Positions 13,301 to 25,100 of a stretch of DNA of 64,000 nt are shown piece after piece; positions within the stretch are counted from its first letter, which is position 1; each line of letters opens with the position of its first letter. Both the position numbers and the translations under genes were made by a program. The notes beneath the pieces were generated by a model. That model had not been told where the DNA came from. It made no database searches and was given only the letters and a program-made list of their open reading frames with translations. Where the stretch lies: positions 10,997,501 to 11,061,500 of the forward strand of contig NC_092568.1 in NCBI RefSeq assembly GCF_037975245.1. Direction: 5' to 3'. The stretch is from Apostichopus japonicus. Lineage: Eukaryota > Echinodermata > Holothuroidea > Aspidochirotida > Stichopodidae.

Positions 13301-16300
13301 GAAACTCTGCACTGATCCTAGTTCATGACTATGTACAGTAACATAGGCATAAAACCTTGTAATCATGTTGGTACTCACATACCAAGTGGAATGGCCCTTT
13401 TACTGGTACTTACATACCAAGTGGAATCGTCCTGGTACTTATGCTGTTGTACTCGTCGTACTGCAAGTCTGCTGCCGCCCACAGTCAACTTTCATTAAGC
13501 GTCACAACCAGGATATTAATCTCTCATTAGTTACATGTTTACATAAGTCATTTGTTTACTAGAGGTCAGTGGCCATGATATACACATACTAAAGGATTTG
13601 CATATTTACAAAATGATGAAGCGAGCTCTTGAACAGCTAACTACAGTGTACTGCAGTTGTTTGTGAAACTGGTCAAGATAGAGTGACGTAAAGGAGATTA
13701 GTATGCCACAACAGTATCATGGACCTCTTTTTACTTTTTTTAGTATCGTTGTCTGATCCAGGTGAGTCAATTGTAGGTTTTGCTTAGAGAGAGCACGACT
13801 CAACGCATGGATCTTGGACCGCGGATTGGAATGCCAATGGAAACATATATCACATACACAATATATCACATACACAAGCGAAATGTGGTATAAATGAAGG
13901 CAGATCAAAATATTTATGACAAAAAAAGGAACGTAAACTTTCAACAAAAACAGCAATAACACTGTTATAGCAAAGTATGCAAAAACTGTACCCAAATCTA
14001 AAGAGAAGGCTGCTGTCAAAGGACGAAAGTCTTGATTACAGTTGTTCCAGTGTTCCTTACGTAAGTTGTCTCGTCAAGTTTATCACACACCCTATCAATG
14101 TTTTATCTTCTGCAGCCATCCGCAAATACGGCCGCAATCACCAGGCGATCGCGGACGTCGTCGGAAACAAGACGGTCCTGCAGTGCCGTAGTTTCATGAT
14201 GAACTTTAGACGGCGCTTTAACCTGGACAAGGTGTTGGAGGAGTACGAGGCAGAGCAGGTCAGCCTTTACAAGGAGAAGGCTAAAACAGAGGTAAGCAGC
14301 AGCAGTAGGCTTAGGATAGCTCTAGTGTCTTGGAGGCGTAAGAGGCAGAGCAGGTCAGCCTTTACAAGAAGGTTAAAACAGAGCTAAGCAGTAGCAGTAG
14401 GCTTAGGATAGCTCTAGTGTCTTGTTTCTTGTCTGACAAGACACTCTCTTGATTTCTCTATACCACACTGCCATGTCTGTGTAACTGTAATGCCATGTAT
14501 ACGTTCGTGCTAAACATTTTCACTTTTGTCCGAAACAAGATGCCATCAGTGTGAAGGCAGCCTCATTTTGGTTCGTTGGCATCTGAAAGGTTAAAGTTTG
14601 TTCATTCACATACCGCTTTGTGTTTGTTGGGCGGATAAACTCACACTTCATCAATCTTAGTGTTTGGCCTAAACTGTTAGAAAGTTGTCCTTAGCCCTTA
14701 CTTATAGGCTTTATAGCAATTCTCTTTGTCGCGATATTTACAAGGAGAAGGCTAAAACAGAGGTAAGCAGCAGCAGTAGGCTTAGGATAGCTCTAGTGTC
14801 TTGTTTCTTGGAGGAGTAAGAGGCAGAGCAGGTCAGCCGTCACAAGGAGAAGGTTAAAACAGAGCTAAGCAGTAGCGGTAGGCTTAGGATAGCTCTAGTG
14901 TCTTGTTTCTTGTCTGACAAGACACTCTCTTGATTTCTCTATACCACACTGCCATGTCTGTGTAACTGTAATGCCATGTATACGTTCGTGCTAAACATTT
15001 TCACTTTTGTCCGAAACAAGATGCCATCAGTGTGAAGGCAGCCTCATTTTGGTTCGTTGGCATCTGAAAGGTTAAAGTTTGTTCATTCACATACCGCTTT
15101 GTGTTTGTTGGGCGGATAAACTCACACTTCATCAATCTTAGTGTTTGGCCTAAACTGTTAGAAAGTTGTCCTTAGCCCTTACTTATAGGCTTTATAGCAA
15201 TTCTCTTTGTCGCGATATTTCCAAGTAATTCCTTTGTAGCAGCAAGTACTACACGTCACTGAATGGGTGCATATTTAAGTCTCGCTACTTACAACGGTCT
15301 TTCGGCTTCATACAGTTTCAATATTGTGCAAAACCTACGAAACTACAAAGTATACAGCCGTGATAGAGATCAAGATACTATCTGTGAGCTAACAAGTCAG
15401 TAGTTAGTTGATTTCAGAGAGTTGCATAATGTAGTGATTCATCTAACCAGAGACTATATGTTTTTTCCTTCAGCAGGATGTCGGAGGTACCCCACCATTG
15501 ACCAGCCATTCCCATGCCTCGCTGGCATCAGGTGCCACCCCACCACCCTTGAAACCAAGCAACCCAGTACCATCTCAGAAACCATCCATCATTCCACCAC
15601 AGTCTAGGTGAGAGAGTTGCTACCTTCACAAAGCCCAGGTTACCCCAGGGGTCCCTTTTGTAAGGTACCCTTAATTCAGGGGCAGGGGGTGGATAGTGTG
15701 TGTGATATTAATCTTGCCGGCCACAGTGATATTTTGCACTCAATCTACGAGCCGGAACACTGAAGGATAGTCTAACTTCATGCTTGAATATATTATTTAG
15801 ACTATATGGGAAATAAATGGTGTAACACACTTGTTATCCATCTGTTGATGATCTTACTACAAGTCGTGCCTTCATCTAGTGAGATTCGTTGTTTTGGTGA
15901 AGATGCATAGTCGGTGGAAAAACATCGCGGTGACTATTATAAAGTTTCTGCGGGACGCATTAATAGGGTTCTGAAGACCTGCTTACAGGCTGCTGCACTT
16001 TTGGTTATTTTGGCATAGTTTGGCTCTGCCCACCTTTTGCCCTCGTACTAGATTGGTGGATCGGAGGGAAACGGGAAATTTGTCACTGTGCAATGTTTTA
16101 AATATGTCCTGCTTTGTTTATTTGTTCTTGCCCTTTTGTAACTTTTTTAGTATACTTGTATTTGTATAATACTGTTTTTATGTGAGCATTCAGTAACCCT
16201 TTGTGGGGTTTAATAAAGTTTATCTTATCTTATCTTAAATGCTCTGACAGATTGACAATTCTGTTTTAGACGTATGGAAATTCAATCGTTCCATGCACAT

Positions 16301-16544
16301 GACAAAGTATTTCGTTTTTAATTTAAGGCTCATGCAACCGAAAGTGAGCATGCAGAAACAACCCCCTCCACTGATCCGACCGGGAGGTACGACTGCCTTG
16401 ACAATACCACAGCCACCGGGTGTGGCAGGTCCCCTGTCCCGTCCACCGGTGGTGACAGTACCGCTCACCGTTCCAGTCGTCCCATCGCCCATGGTGGTGA
16501 CCACCTCTACCGATAAACAGCCACTGTCCGCATCCAACTCCTGA
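1368..16544 (+). CDS. RCOR: REST corepressor (CoREST/RCOR), 12 exons, complete
   Basis: Nuclear scaffold that ties the histone demethylase LSD1/KDM1A to HDAC1/2 and nucleosomes. Exons: 1368-1494, 1614-1670, 3504-3587, 7628-7842, 8934-9055, 10319-10385, 10773-10894, 11560-11761, 12774-12906, 14116-14291, 15474-15607, 16328-16544. Phases agree throughout and the sum is 1656 nt, 551 residues. Domains: acidic SSSDEES stretch near 35-42; ELM2 about 44-130 ([29 protein letters not shown]); SANT1 about 136-187; GATA-like finger 238-260; KPPKGM linker at about 293-300 and helical LSD1-binding segment to about 345; SANT2 about 362-413 ([20 protein letters not shown]); proline-rich tail. The start is the first ATG of an A-rich context and gives a vertebrate-like N terminus. 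Exon 6 ends at a weak donor (GTTCGT). Vertebrate RCOR1-3 lack the finger as I know them. Exon borders come from reading homology and splice sites, not from RNA. Confidence 0.95.
2990..3353. mobile_element. Non-autonomous DNA transposon (MITE-like) in RCOR intron 2
   Basis: The two ends are imperfect inverted repeats of about 27 bp: the left starts AAAGGCATTGAAGACTCGC and the reverse complement of the right starts AAAGGGTGTGAAGACTCGC. No transposase is encoded. No target-site duplication is clear, so the superfamily is left open. The element lies 150 bp upstream of RCOR exon 3. Confidence 0.5.
3982..4346. mobile_element. hAT-type MITE with 8-bp target duplication
   Basis: A 365-bp element in RCOR intron 3. 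Ends: CAAGGGCGTAGGAACC on the left; the right reads CAGTGGCGTAGGAAGG in reverse complement (12 of 16 match). It is flanked by exact 8-bp direct repeats ATTTGTGG at 3974-3981 and 4347-4354, the target-site size of hAT transposons. The interior is G/C-run rich and has no coding capacity. Confidence 0.8.
6667..6828. repeat. Tandem duplication, two copies plus a stub
   Basis: Copies start CTACACAAAGGGCTCCAC at 6667 and CTACACAAAAGGGCTCCAC at 6734, and a 12-base third start follows at 6817. The second copy carries about 16 extra bases. It lies in RCOR intron 3 with no coding content. Confidence 0.75.
10062..10285. repeat. Tandem duplication with poly-T tracts before RCOR exon 6
   Basis: Two copies of about 105-115 bp share CTCTGCCTCTCGATGAGAAT, a GGCTTTATT stretch, a long T run and CCTTTATCGTTTT. 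The second copy ends about 35 bp before the acceptor of RCOR exon 6, so its T-rich part may serve as the polypyrimidine tract. Confidence 0.7.
10812..10880 (+). other. RCOR: GATA-like zinc finger coding segment in RCOR exon 7
   Basis: Residues 238-260 read C-x2-C-x15-C-x2-C (CNNC ... LCNPC), followed by YSYWRRTGVMR. The spacing and the LCNPC-YxYW-R tail resemble the GATA-type fingers of MTA and RERE proteins, which also follow ELM2 and SANT domains. The finger is split from its C-terminal arm by the intron after 10894. It lies between SANT1 and the LSD1-binding linker. Confidence 0.75.
14266..15220. repeat. Nested tandem duplication of the RCOR exon 10 3' end
   Basis: A 471-481-bp unit is present twice (14266-14736 and 14737-15220) at high identity. 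Each unit starts with the last 20-25 coding bases of exon 10 and its donor (ACAGAG then GTAAGC). Inside each unit is a second, shorter copy of about 90 bp (14331-14421 in the first) whose donor has changed to CTAAGC. So four exon-end copies exist, two with an intact GTAAGC donor, at 14292 and at about 14763. Confidence 0.85.
16010..16240 (+). mobile_element. 3' tail of a non-LTR retroposon (5'-truncated)
   Basis: AT-rich stretch ending in GGGGTTTAATAAAG and then TTTATCTTATCTTATCTTA, a short pentamer repeat tail of the kind found at the 3' ends of LINEs and their SINEs. No reverse transcriptase is present. It lies in the last RCOR intron. Family not identified. Confidence 0.4.
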
Positions 16545-16562
16545 GGATAAAACACCGGAGGT

Positions 16563-16644
16563 GGGTTTCGTTACTTTGGTATTGGAGACAAGAAAAACTA
16601 CTAGGGTTTCGTTACTTTGGTATTGGAGACAAGAAAAACTACTA
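16563..16644. repeat. Perfect 41-bp tandem duplication after the RCOR stop
   Basis: The unit starts GGGTTTCGTTACTTTGG and ends AAAAACTACTA. Two copies are identical and directly adjacent, 18 bp after the stop codon, so both would lie in the 3' UTR. Identity points to a recent event or an assembly artefact. Confidence 0.85.
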
Positions 16645-19600
16645 ACATTGACATGGCTGTACCGCATTTGAAGAATTACCTTCTCTATGAATTTGAAAGA
16701 GAATTTAAAAAATGTGAATGTTAAAGGATAGAAAGGCAAAGAGGTGATCATTGTTGATATTGTCTATAAACTCTCTTTGTGATTGAAGTGTGTAGGATTC
16801 AAGCATGCAAAATCCTTCTTTTCTTCTTTAAAAAAATCTGATAAACACTTGCAAAGTTTATCAGCTCAACTAGTCAAGGTTACACTTCAAGTGATGAAGA
16901 TAACGGCGAAAAGAGTTTGCACGTTGGTAATTTTATTGTATATTTGTTGTCGCTAGATTGACAGAGAGCAAAATGTTTTAGTGTGCCTTAGTTCAATCAA
17001 TTTTGAGTAATCCTCGATAGCTGTGATACATAATTGTCTGAAATTAGCGAGCCGGACAGCCTCCTCTTCGGATCACATGGCTGTCAGGTGGCGTCAGGCA
17101 TTTGTTAGAGAGTGGACATCGAATGGATCTTTCGTTCCGAGTAGTTCTGTATTTGTAGAGCAGGACTGCAAACACTATTATGTTGCACACTTCCTTATGC
17201 TTCCCTTGCATGCACTATCATTTAGTACACTACATTCTATCTTTTCATACACCATCAGGATGCAATGCTTCTGAGCTGATAAAGAGACTTACCGGCTGTG
17301 ATCGTAAAAGGTTTCTTTTTATAGCCCATCAAAATATCCTTCCAGCTGCTTGATATTATGACCAGGAAATTCATTTTCAATAGGGTCAATGATGGAAATA
17401 TTGGAGAGAAAAATCATGGAAATTCACTCCAAAAGAAAGATGTGTAATTGATTTTAAATTTAAGCTATTGTTTTACAAATGCCCAATAGTGTGATCCAAA
17501 ATATGAAAAGAGAAAAAAGGGAGTAAATTCTGTTGGGTTAAAAATAATCACCAATATTATATCTGGTAAGGAGAACACCATCGAAGTACATTTTGGCGAT
17601 GCCCTCTTTACAAGAGCAAATATTGGTGATGTTTTTCCTACTTTTTTCTTCTTGGAAATTGTACGTTTTGAAGAACAGGTTGGTGGAAATGTATTTCGTT
17701 GAGAAAGCAAACTTATCAAGATATATTTGATTAAAAAAAGCAACCCAGCTTTACCAGCATTTATTTCTCAAAGACACCAACCACTGCGCAACTAATGAGG
17801 TACTAATGGGCTTTCCTAATTGCAAAAGAAATATAAGTAAGTAACGTTTTCTGTTTTAGTTTCATTCTGTCCGCGGAGTTTGTGATAATGCAGAGGAGTA
17901 GAAGTTGCACATTTGGTTTTTAGTTGTCTGTAGAACAAGGTGAAAAATGGAGTGATCATAAATGTGTATAACTACAAGGGTAATGTTTAGCATTCTGGGA
18001 ATGCTTATTATCTAAAGACGAGCGGAATCCGGTAGTTAGGGATCGAAAAGATTTTGAAGGGTTTAATTGAATGAATCCACTATTTTACATTTTGCAATGT
18101 CAATCTTGTCTGTGGGTTTCACTGACTAGTATGAAAGTGGATTCTGTCATTGTTATGGTTTGACTGGAACAAGAACAGAAAGTGAATCCAATTTCATTGC
18201 TCTTGGGTGTCACCTGTTTCAATCACTCATAAAGGTAGACTTGTTTGGGAAGTTTTCTATTACACATATAATATGCAAGAAAATGATGGTGAATTAAGCC
18301 CAAAACTGTTGACATTTGCTGATGGTCTCAGTTGCTAGAAGGGCTTGCAATGCTTTTCGTCTAGATGCCAATCGCCGAAGAAATGATTGCTACGGTTTGG
18401 TAGTTGCTGAGTGTATGTTTGTAAGGGTTTCCAAAATGCATCATTTCTGCACCAACAAATCAAACTTTAATTGTAATGAAAGTGAATCTTTTATCATCTG
18501 GCCAGCATTTCAAGAACTTTAACAGCCAAATACAGCTTGAAATCTCAGGAGAAAGCCGTCCTGGCCATCTCTGAAAAAAATCTGCTGCTCTGTTGTACAT
18601 AGGGAAACAAGTCACAATTGTGGATGCCAAATGGAAACTTGTGAACTAAAGTAATTTCTTTTTTCAAGATGATAGTGGAATTTGACCCAATTTTATTTGT
18701 TTTTCCTTTGATTTTTCCTTTTTGTACAAAGATAATACGTTTTTCGTTTACTCGAAAATCGATGACGTGTTTTGGTTTGGGGATTAACTGTATCATATAT
18801 ATCACCTAAATTTGTATTAAAGATAATGTAAATATTATTCAAAACAAAACTTTTGTGACATATTTCTGTGACATTCATATTGCACCGGTATTAACATATG
18901 TAAGGTTTGAAACTCTAGCTGCAATACCTCTCATATGGAATATTTCATTCTTTGTAAAAATTTTATCATTACATCGTTTAGCAGATTGTGACCTTGACCC
19001 TTATCGAATAGAAAAAAAAAGTTTCAAAAATGCGGAATAAAGCAAATCGATTTCTTTTGAAGTAAAAGTAAATTTCTTTGAATTTACATACCTCAAAGAA
19101 TTGATTTGAAGAATTCAGTGAATTTTCATGAATAATTTTCCCCATGCTATTTGGACGAATGCTACGATTTTGTAAATTGATTACTTTGATTTCGTTCTTT
19201 ATGATTTTGTTTCTTATTAAACAAAGGATTATTACCTTAGATGCTTCTGTTAAAGGTACCAATTTAACTAGAGGTAACACTCTGACCCTTTGAATAAGCT
19301 CTGAAAATGGATTGGTCAAGTTCAAGATCTTGGGGGGCACATTAGTACCAAAGTATACAGTATACCAGTGGTACAAACCTTGGGCATATGTATTGTTAGT
19401 ACTGCATGGTAACCAACTGCTTCGATGATAGCCCCACCTTTTATGGAATTGACCAAATCTCCACATTGATTAAAATGTGCTCCTTTTCTTTGTGTTTTTA
19501 TTTGTCATATAATTTGAATATTTTCAAACCGTAATTTCTTTTTGGGGTAATTTTTGTTTGTAACACAAATTTGGGAGGATATAAACTGTTTATGATTATG

Positions 19601-19878
19601 CTTGATTACTAGTATACTTGTTCTTGGGTCATAACGTTGATTGTAGTTTGGCTCTGTTGACAATGCGATGCAATTTAAACCATTTTCCCCCCCTTGTTGT
19701 CAACTTGTAAATTATTACTCAAAATGAAGAACTGACAGTTACTTGGCAATAAAACTAACCAGATATAGAAAGAAATATTTATGGTTCTCGATTTCTTTTC
19801 ATGTTGAGCCGCTCTATAAAGCTGCCTTGTTGTTTATTTGGATGAAAATCTTATGTAACTATGAGACTTCTAGTGTGT

Positions 19879-20229
19879 GTACAAAAGCCCTGAGTAAGAG
19901 TACAAAAGCCCTGAGTAAGAGTACAAAGGCCCTGAGTAAGAGTACAAAAGCCCTGAGTAAAAGTACAAAAGCCCTGAGTAAGAGTACAGAGCCCTTAGTA
20001 AGAGTACAGAGCCCAGAGTAAGAGTACAATGCCCTGAGTAATAGCCCAGAGTAAGAGTACAGAGCCCAGAGTAACAGTACAATGCCCTGAGTAAGAGTAC
20101 AAAGCCCTGAGTAAGAGTACAGAGCCCTGAGTAAGAGTACAGAGCCCTGATTAAGAGTATACAGCCCTGTGTAAGAGTACAGAGCCCTGAGTAAGAGTAC
20201 AAAGCCCTGCGTAAGAGCACAGAGCCCTC
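19879..20229. repeat. Minisatellite, 18 copies of a 20-21-bp unit
   Basis: Consensus GAGTACAAAGCCCTGAGTAA. The first five copies have 21 bp (one extra A in ACAAAAG or ACAAAGG), the later ones 20 bp, and one copy is cut to 13 bp. Reading frames through it on either strand are products of the repeat, not genes. Confidence 0.9.
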
Positions 20230-20472
20230 ATTTGTATTACTGGCTACACATATTGAAGCTATCACAAATTTGTCATATTCCTATACCTGACTGCTTTCAC
20301 GTAATATTTTTTGCATTTTTTTTCTTTTTGCTCATCCACTTGCTCTCTTGGCATCCGTCGAATCAATATAAACATTAAACAAATTATACAAGCGCCATCA
20401 GTAGCGTCTACAACAAACTGGAACCAGAGTCATGTATAGCTCTGCAACAACAAACCTGTTCAATGATTGCAC

Positions 20473-20864
20473 CAGGGAGTTGTTTTGGAATGGAGTTCTG
20501 CCTTCAGTGATTTTATCACCATGTCCTTAAAACCACCTTGGGATATACCACGCAGCCTTTGTAAACCCTATGACTAAACACGAAGGTCAGGCCTCCCCAG
20601 AGTCAGATTTCCTTCTGAGACTAGAGTTCCTCTATAAAGGAACCATAGGAAGTTTCCGACTCACGCGAATCAGAGCCGTATATACGGCTCTGACGCGAAT
20701 CATTCCAAACGCCCTCTATTTTGCCCGTATCTAGCCGATTACTTCATGGGGCTTTCCCTGATACTTCCCGCATGCGCAGAAGTTATACTTTGTGGTGTCA
20801 TTGCCGAAACTTGTTATGTGCAGTTGAAGCAGAATCAGTTACCTGGTTCCATAGCAACTCCCTG
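20473..20864. mobile_element. hAT-like non-autonomous element, 392 bp
   Basis: The left end is CAGGGAGTTGTTTTGGAA; the right end in reverse complement is CAGGGAGTTGCTATGGAA (16 of 18 match). Both sides carry ATTGCAC (20466-20472 and 20865-20871), a 7-bp direct repeat that fits a decayed hAT 8-bp duplication. No coding capacity. A 22-bp palindrome with its own 8-bp duplication is nested inside at 20671-20692. Confidence 0.7.
20671..20692. mobile_element. Minimal hAT relic: two fused TIRs with 8-bp TSD
   Basis: A perfect 22-bp palindrome starts CAGAGCCGTA and ends TACGGCTCTG. It is flanked by exact 8-bp direct repeats ACGCGAAT at 20663-20670 and 20693-20700. CAGAG...CTCTG ends and an 8-bp duplication are hAT hallmarks, so this reads as an element that has lost everything but its terminal repeats. 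Confidence 0.65.
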
Positions 20865-22158
20865 ATTGCACCAGGTATTTGTAACATTAATACATCTCTG
20901 GTTGCACATCAGAAGAAAGATTTACCATTCCATGTTATACTATAAATACTGTGGTCTAACCTAGTTCTGCTACATTATTCAAGCGTGACGTACACTGGAC
21001 CTCACCTCCTTTGGAAGAAGGATTCGAGCTGCTGTTTCATCTCCATGATAAAGTCTGGTGAATAACTAAGTAAAATATTATAGATTTTCTAGACACTGTT
21101 GATATGGTTGAATACATCCTATAGCCTAGGTCTAACCTTAGACAAGGCTTAACTGAGGCTTGCGTGCTGCTAACATACAAGTAATGTAATACTAGTATGC
21201 CTAGTCAATTGTATCTAACTACAGTAAGCCTAGGCCTAGGCAAGACCCCAGGCCTACTTCGCAGAAAAGTTACAATTTACACTAGAAAGCCAGCAGCATT
21301 AGTGATTCCTTGCTGACATGAGAACTACATTACTAATGCTTGGATAAACTTCATACTTTGTATGTAGATCACCCTTGATGAATAAATATCCATAAATTTA
21401 GGAAGCTGTGGAGGTAAAATGCCTGGGTTCTTTTGCGATCAACAGAAGTAAAAGCCTGAAAATGTTGCACAGACAAAGATCTTTTAAAGTAAGCATGAAA
21501 TGAAGTTAATATATTTGGTAGGTCCATAGTAATGCACGGATGTCACTTGTTGCCCATATCACTTAATCCCTTTCACATCTTAATTACAAACTCAGAAATT
21601 GAATTGATGACCAAGCACCACCAAAATGAGTGACACAAGCCTGTCCAAGACGTTGTCATTTGTGTTACGCCACAAAGCTCCAGAGTTGGGATTCACTATT
21701 CTTCCAGGTGCAGATTTTACTACTACATACTTTAAAATAAGATTGAATAAAACGTGACCGATTTGCTTTTTTTCCCATATCTTTTGAACCTTGGTTTGTC
21801 CAGCAACCCAGACAGACACTCAACTGAATCTGCTTGCTATCTCATTTTTATTCTGTCTGCACATTATAAATATTTATATACAGTACCGTCTGCTAGTAAT
21901 CTTTACTGCATGGAGCCTGACCAATGCACATAAGCAGCTTAAGTGCAGGCAATTCTAAAGGATCGCAATCAGCCCATTCTTCATTCATACCTTTGAGTTG
22001 ATGAACAAGAAGCGTTCTTTCGATTCAGTCTTCTGTCACACAAGTTTTCTGGCCATGTCACAAACATTTAGTAAATCTATATTAGACAGATGCCATTGGT
22101 TTTTATTCATGTATTCATTTCAAGAAGTATCTAAATATCTCTTTCTTCTTGTGAATAG

Positions 22159-25100
22159 GTGGATACATCCCTGTAGATGAAATCTTAGCTCATCACATGT
22201 TTAGAAGGTACTCGAAAGATGACATCGTCAGAGTCGTCAATCAAAATCAGAAAAAGAGGTTTGATATGAAGGTCGATCCGGGCAGAGGAGACCTCATAGC
22301 AGCCAATCAAGGACATTCATTCCTGGTCAGTTAAAAATTTATGATGCAACTTTGTGTGTAAAGTTTTTGCATTGCAATGTTTTTCTATCAATAACTTTTT
22401 GATATGTACTACAGTATTGAAATAAGTTGCAATGCTTGACGGCAACATGTTTTCTTTTTCCACTTTTGCTGCCAGTTCTATTGGCAACTCTTGTGAAAAT
22501 TTTTCAGATACTAGGATAGCTAGTGGAGAGGTATACAAAGGATGTTGTACATTTGAAGTAGTATCTGCATATTACCCAAGCTTAGAGCTGTAGGAGCTAC
22601 TGACACACTTCACTGAACATTTGTGTATTAAGAGAATATGCCAATGTGACAGTGATACTGCAAGAGGTTAAAGTCATTGCATCCTTTATAAATCAATTAA
22701 AGCAACTATGTATGATTTGCAACCAAGTACCTGCTGCCATGTTGCTATGTTAAAACAGTTTTGCCAAAATGCAATACCAACTAGATTCAATGGGAACACA
22801 TGGATTGGTATATATTCAAAAAGACAAGAAAAAACAGGCAGTGACCAGGAAATGTTTCTGTGGTTGTTAGGAGAGCAGGGTGGGGGGGGGTGGGGGATAG
22901 GGGAGATCAGGGTGATTTGAGAGTTATAGTAGGAGGGGGTTAGTACCAGCAAATTTACTGGCTAGGTAGATTGATGTGCAGCCGTGAAGCAAGTATGTCA
23001 AATTATTCATAACTATCCAAGTTTTTGGGTGCTACCTGCCAAGGATTTGTGGGCTCGAATATACTGGTTTTTGCAGTACTAGTAGTACAGGCTGTTGTTT
23101 CAGGTCTAATTACTGCCTGGTCAGTGTCTTAATAGATGTTGAAAGTCTGATTGATCCTTTTCAGAATAAATATCAACATTTTATAGCCAAGCCATTACTT
23201 ATCGTAACTTGTAACTAATCGTAACTAATATATGTATATATATATATATATAGAGAGTAGCTGAAATTAATGTTATCAGGTGCGTCGGAGCCGGTACGGC
23301 AGGTCCGTGAACGCTGGACCAATATCCACGGCGCAAAAAAAGAAGAAAAAAAGGAGGATTAAGAAAAAAAATGGCCAAAATAAGAACCAAAATGAAATAT
23401 ACTTAAAAAATGTGTTTCCAGAAGATTAATCGGGTACAAAAACAGACAGTTTGGGACCTTCTCTGATATGTTAATTAAATCTTGTTACGCTTGAAATCTT
23501 TTTGTTTCATATGACACATGTGAACTGCTATTTCGTGCAATCTGGGAGGTATATTTTTCAATAATTTTCAATAATGATGACCGCAAGTAGGCTAAATGTG
23601 ACTACTCTGGCATGGCAGGGGTCTTATTTTCAAGCTCGGGAAGTGCCATTTCCTGCAATCTGGGAGGCATTTTTAAAAAAATTCTCCATTACGCTAAGCG
23701 CCAACCATGGTGGCGTGTAGCGTAGTTTGACCTACCAGACTTCCCCCCGATAATTATAATAGATGGCCACATTCTGATCTGCCGTACCAATCCCAAATAG
23801 CTTCCGACGCCCATGGTTATTCATAATTGGCTGCGTTGCATGGTGTCCTGTTTAGAAAGAGTGCTCAACCAGTGGGAGCGTACACAGAAGTGTATAAAAT
23901 GTTCCAAGTAGAACACGACAGAGTGCTCAATTCCACGTTATGAAGAAGAGCGTAATGTAAATTTTGATTTTTACAACCAAACATCTACTCAGAGTTTCAT
24001 GTTTACTAGCAATCATCAGGAGGTGTACTAAAAAGCTATCTCTCTTTCATCTTAGTTTTGACTTTATTTTGGGGATGTTTTGGTTGATGTCTGCAGCTTG
24101 CGAGGATTTCTGATCTTTTGTTGAAGAGATTAGGGCTAGAATGATCTATTATCGCTAGTTTCTTGGCCTGGCATAAATTACAAGGACCTGAGCTGTTGAT
24201 CGATATTTTTGATCTCCTGACAATGGACCAAGAGATTTGGAAGGCTCTATTACTTTCTTTTAGAGACCAAACATGTTTTGAAAGCTCAGTTTCTCCGTGA
24301 TATTTCTTCAAGTTGAACGACTTTTTGTGATTATTAAACCTTGTTTTGAACTGCCCTCCGCACATACCAATATAAATAGACTTAGAATCTCCAGCAGTCA
24401 CTTCAGCTTTGTATACTATGGAGGGGGTCAAGCCCCCTCCTCCTAGGGGGCAGGTCTCTCGCATTCTGCAGTTGCATCCATGCTTGGGTGAAATTTTTAC
24501 GACCTTTGATAGAACCTTTTTATTGTGGCTGTTAATAATAGCCTTTGCATTTCTCATGCAGCTGTAGCTTAATTTGAGAGTATTTTTGTTGAATATTTGA
24601 TGGAGCCTGTGTCCTGGGGAAAAGTGCTTGGCCACTAACTTCAAAAAAGTTTTTCCAATGTTTGTCTTTACACTTTTACTAAATGGGGGGGTTAAACCAT
24701 GTGATTTTTCTGGTTCTTTTGTTCCTTTTTGTTGAGACAGGCCGGGTTTCTGCTTCGAATTTGAGGTTGCAGTCATAGCCACTTGAGTTGAGTGCCTCTT
24801 TGTATGCTGGTGACGCTTCATTGAATATGCTTTCTTTGCATGATAGGCTGCTTAATCTCTTATTTACGGCTGGTGGGTTGTTCTTTATGATGCCTGGTGG
24901 GTGATCCGAGTGTGAATGGACGAAGAGGGGGTTGTCGCCTGGTTTCCTGTAGGGGACGAACGATCCGTTGGCAAGATTCATCGTAATGTCTAAGTAATTC
25001 ACTACCTGTTGGTTAGTTCCAATGGTGACCTTATGGCCAAACTTGTTGAAAAGTGGATTGACCTCTTTTCGTGTCTTGTCAGCTACTCGGCCCGAGCGGG

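Larger units (their letters stand above)
16545..20472 (+). other. RCOR 3' UTR and downstream region
   Basis: No coding exon is seen. A perfect 41-bp direct duplication sits at 16563-16603 and 16604-16644, just after the stop. ATTAAA-type signals occur near 17725 and 18815 and an AATAAA near 19748, so the end of the transcript cannot be placed. An 18-copy minisatellite follows at 19879-20229. The first coding exon of TRPT1 should lie in or beyond this region but was not recognised. Confidence 0.4.

Noticed and set aside
19870-20265. 131-residue frame of SYSGLCTL-type repeats
   Set aside because: Product of the 20-21-bp minisatellite; the frame moves with each 20-bp unit.
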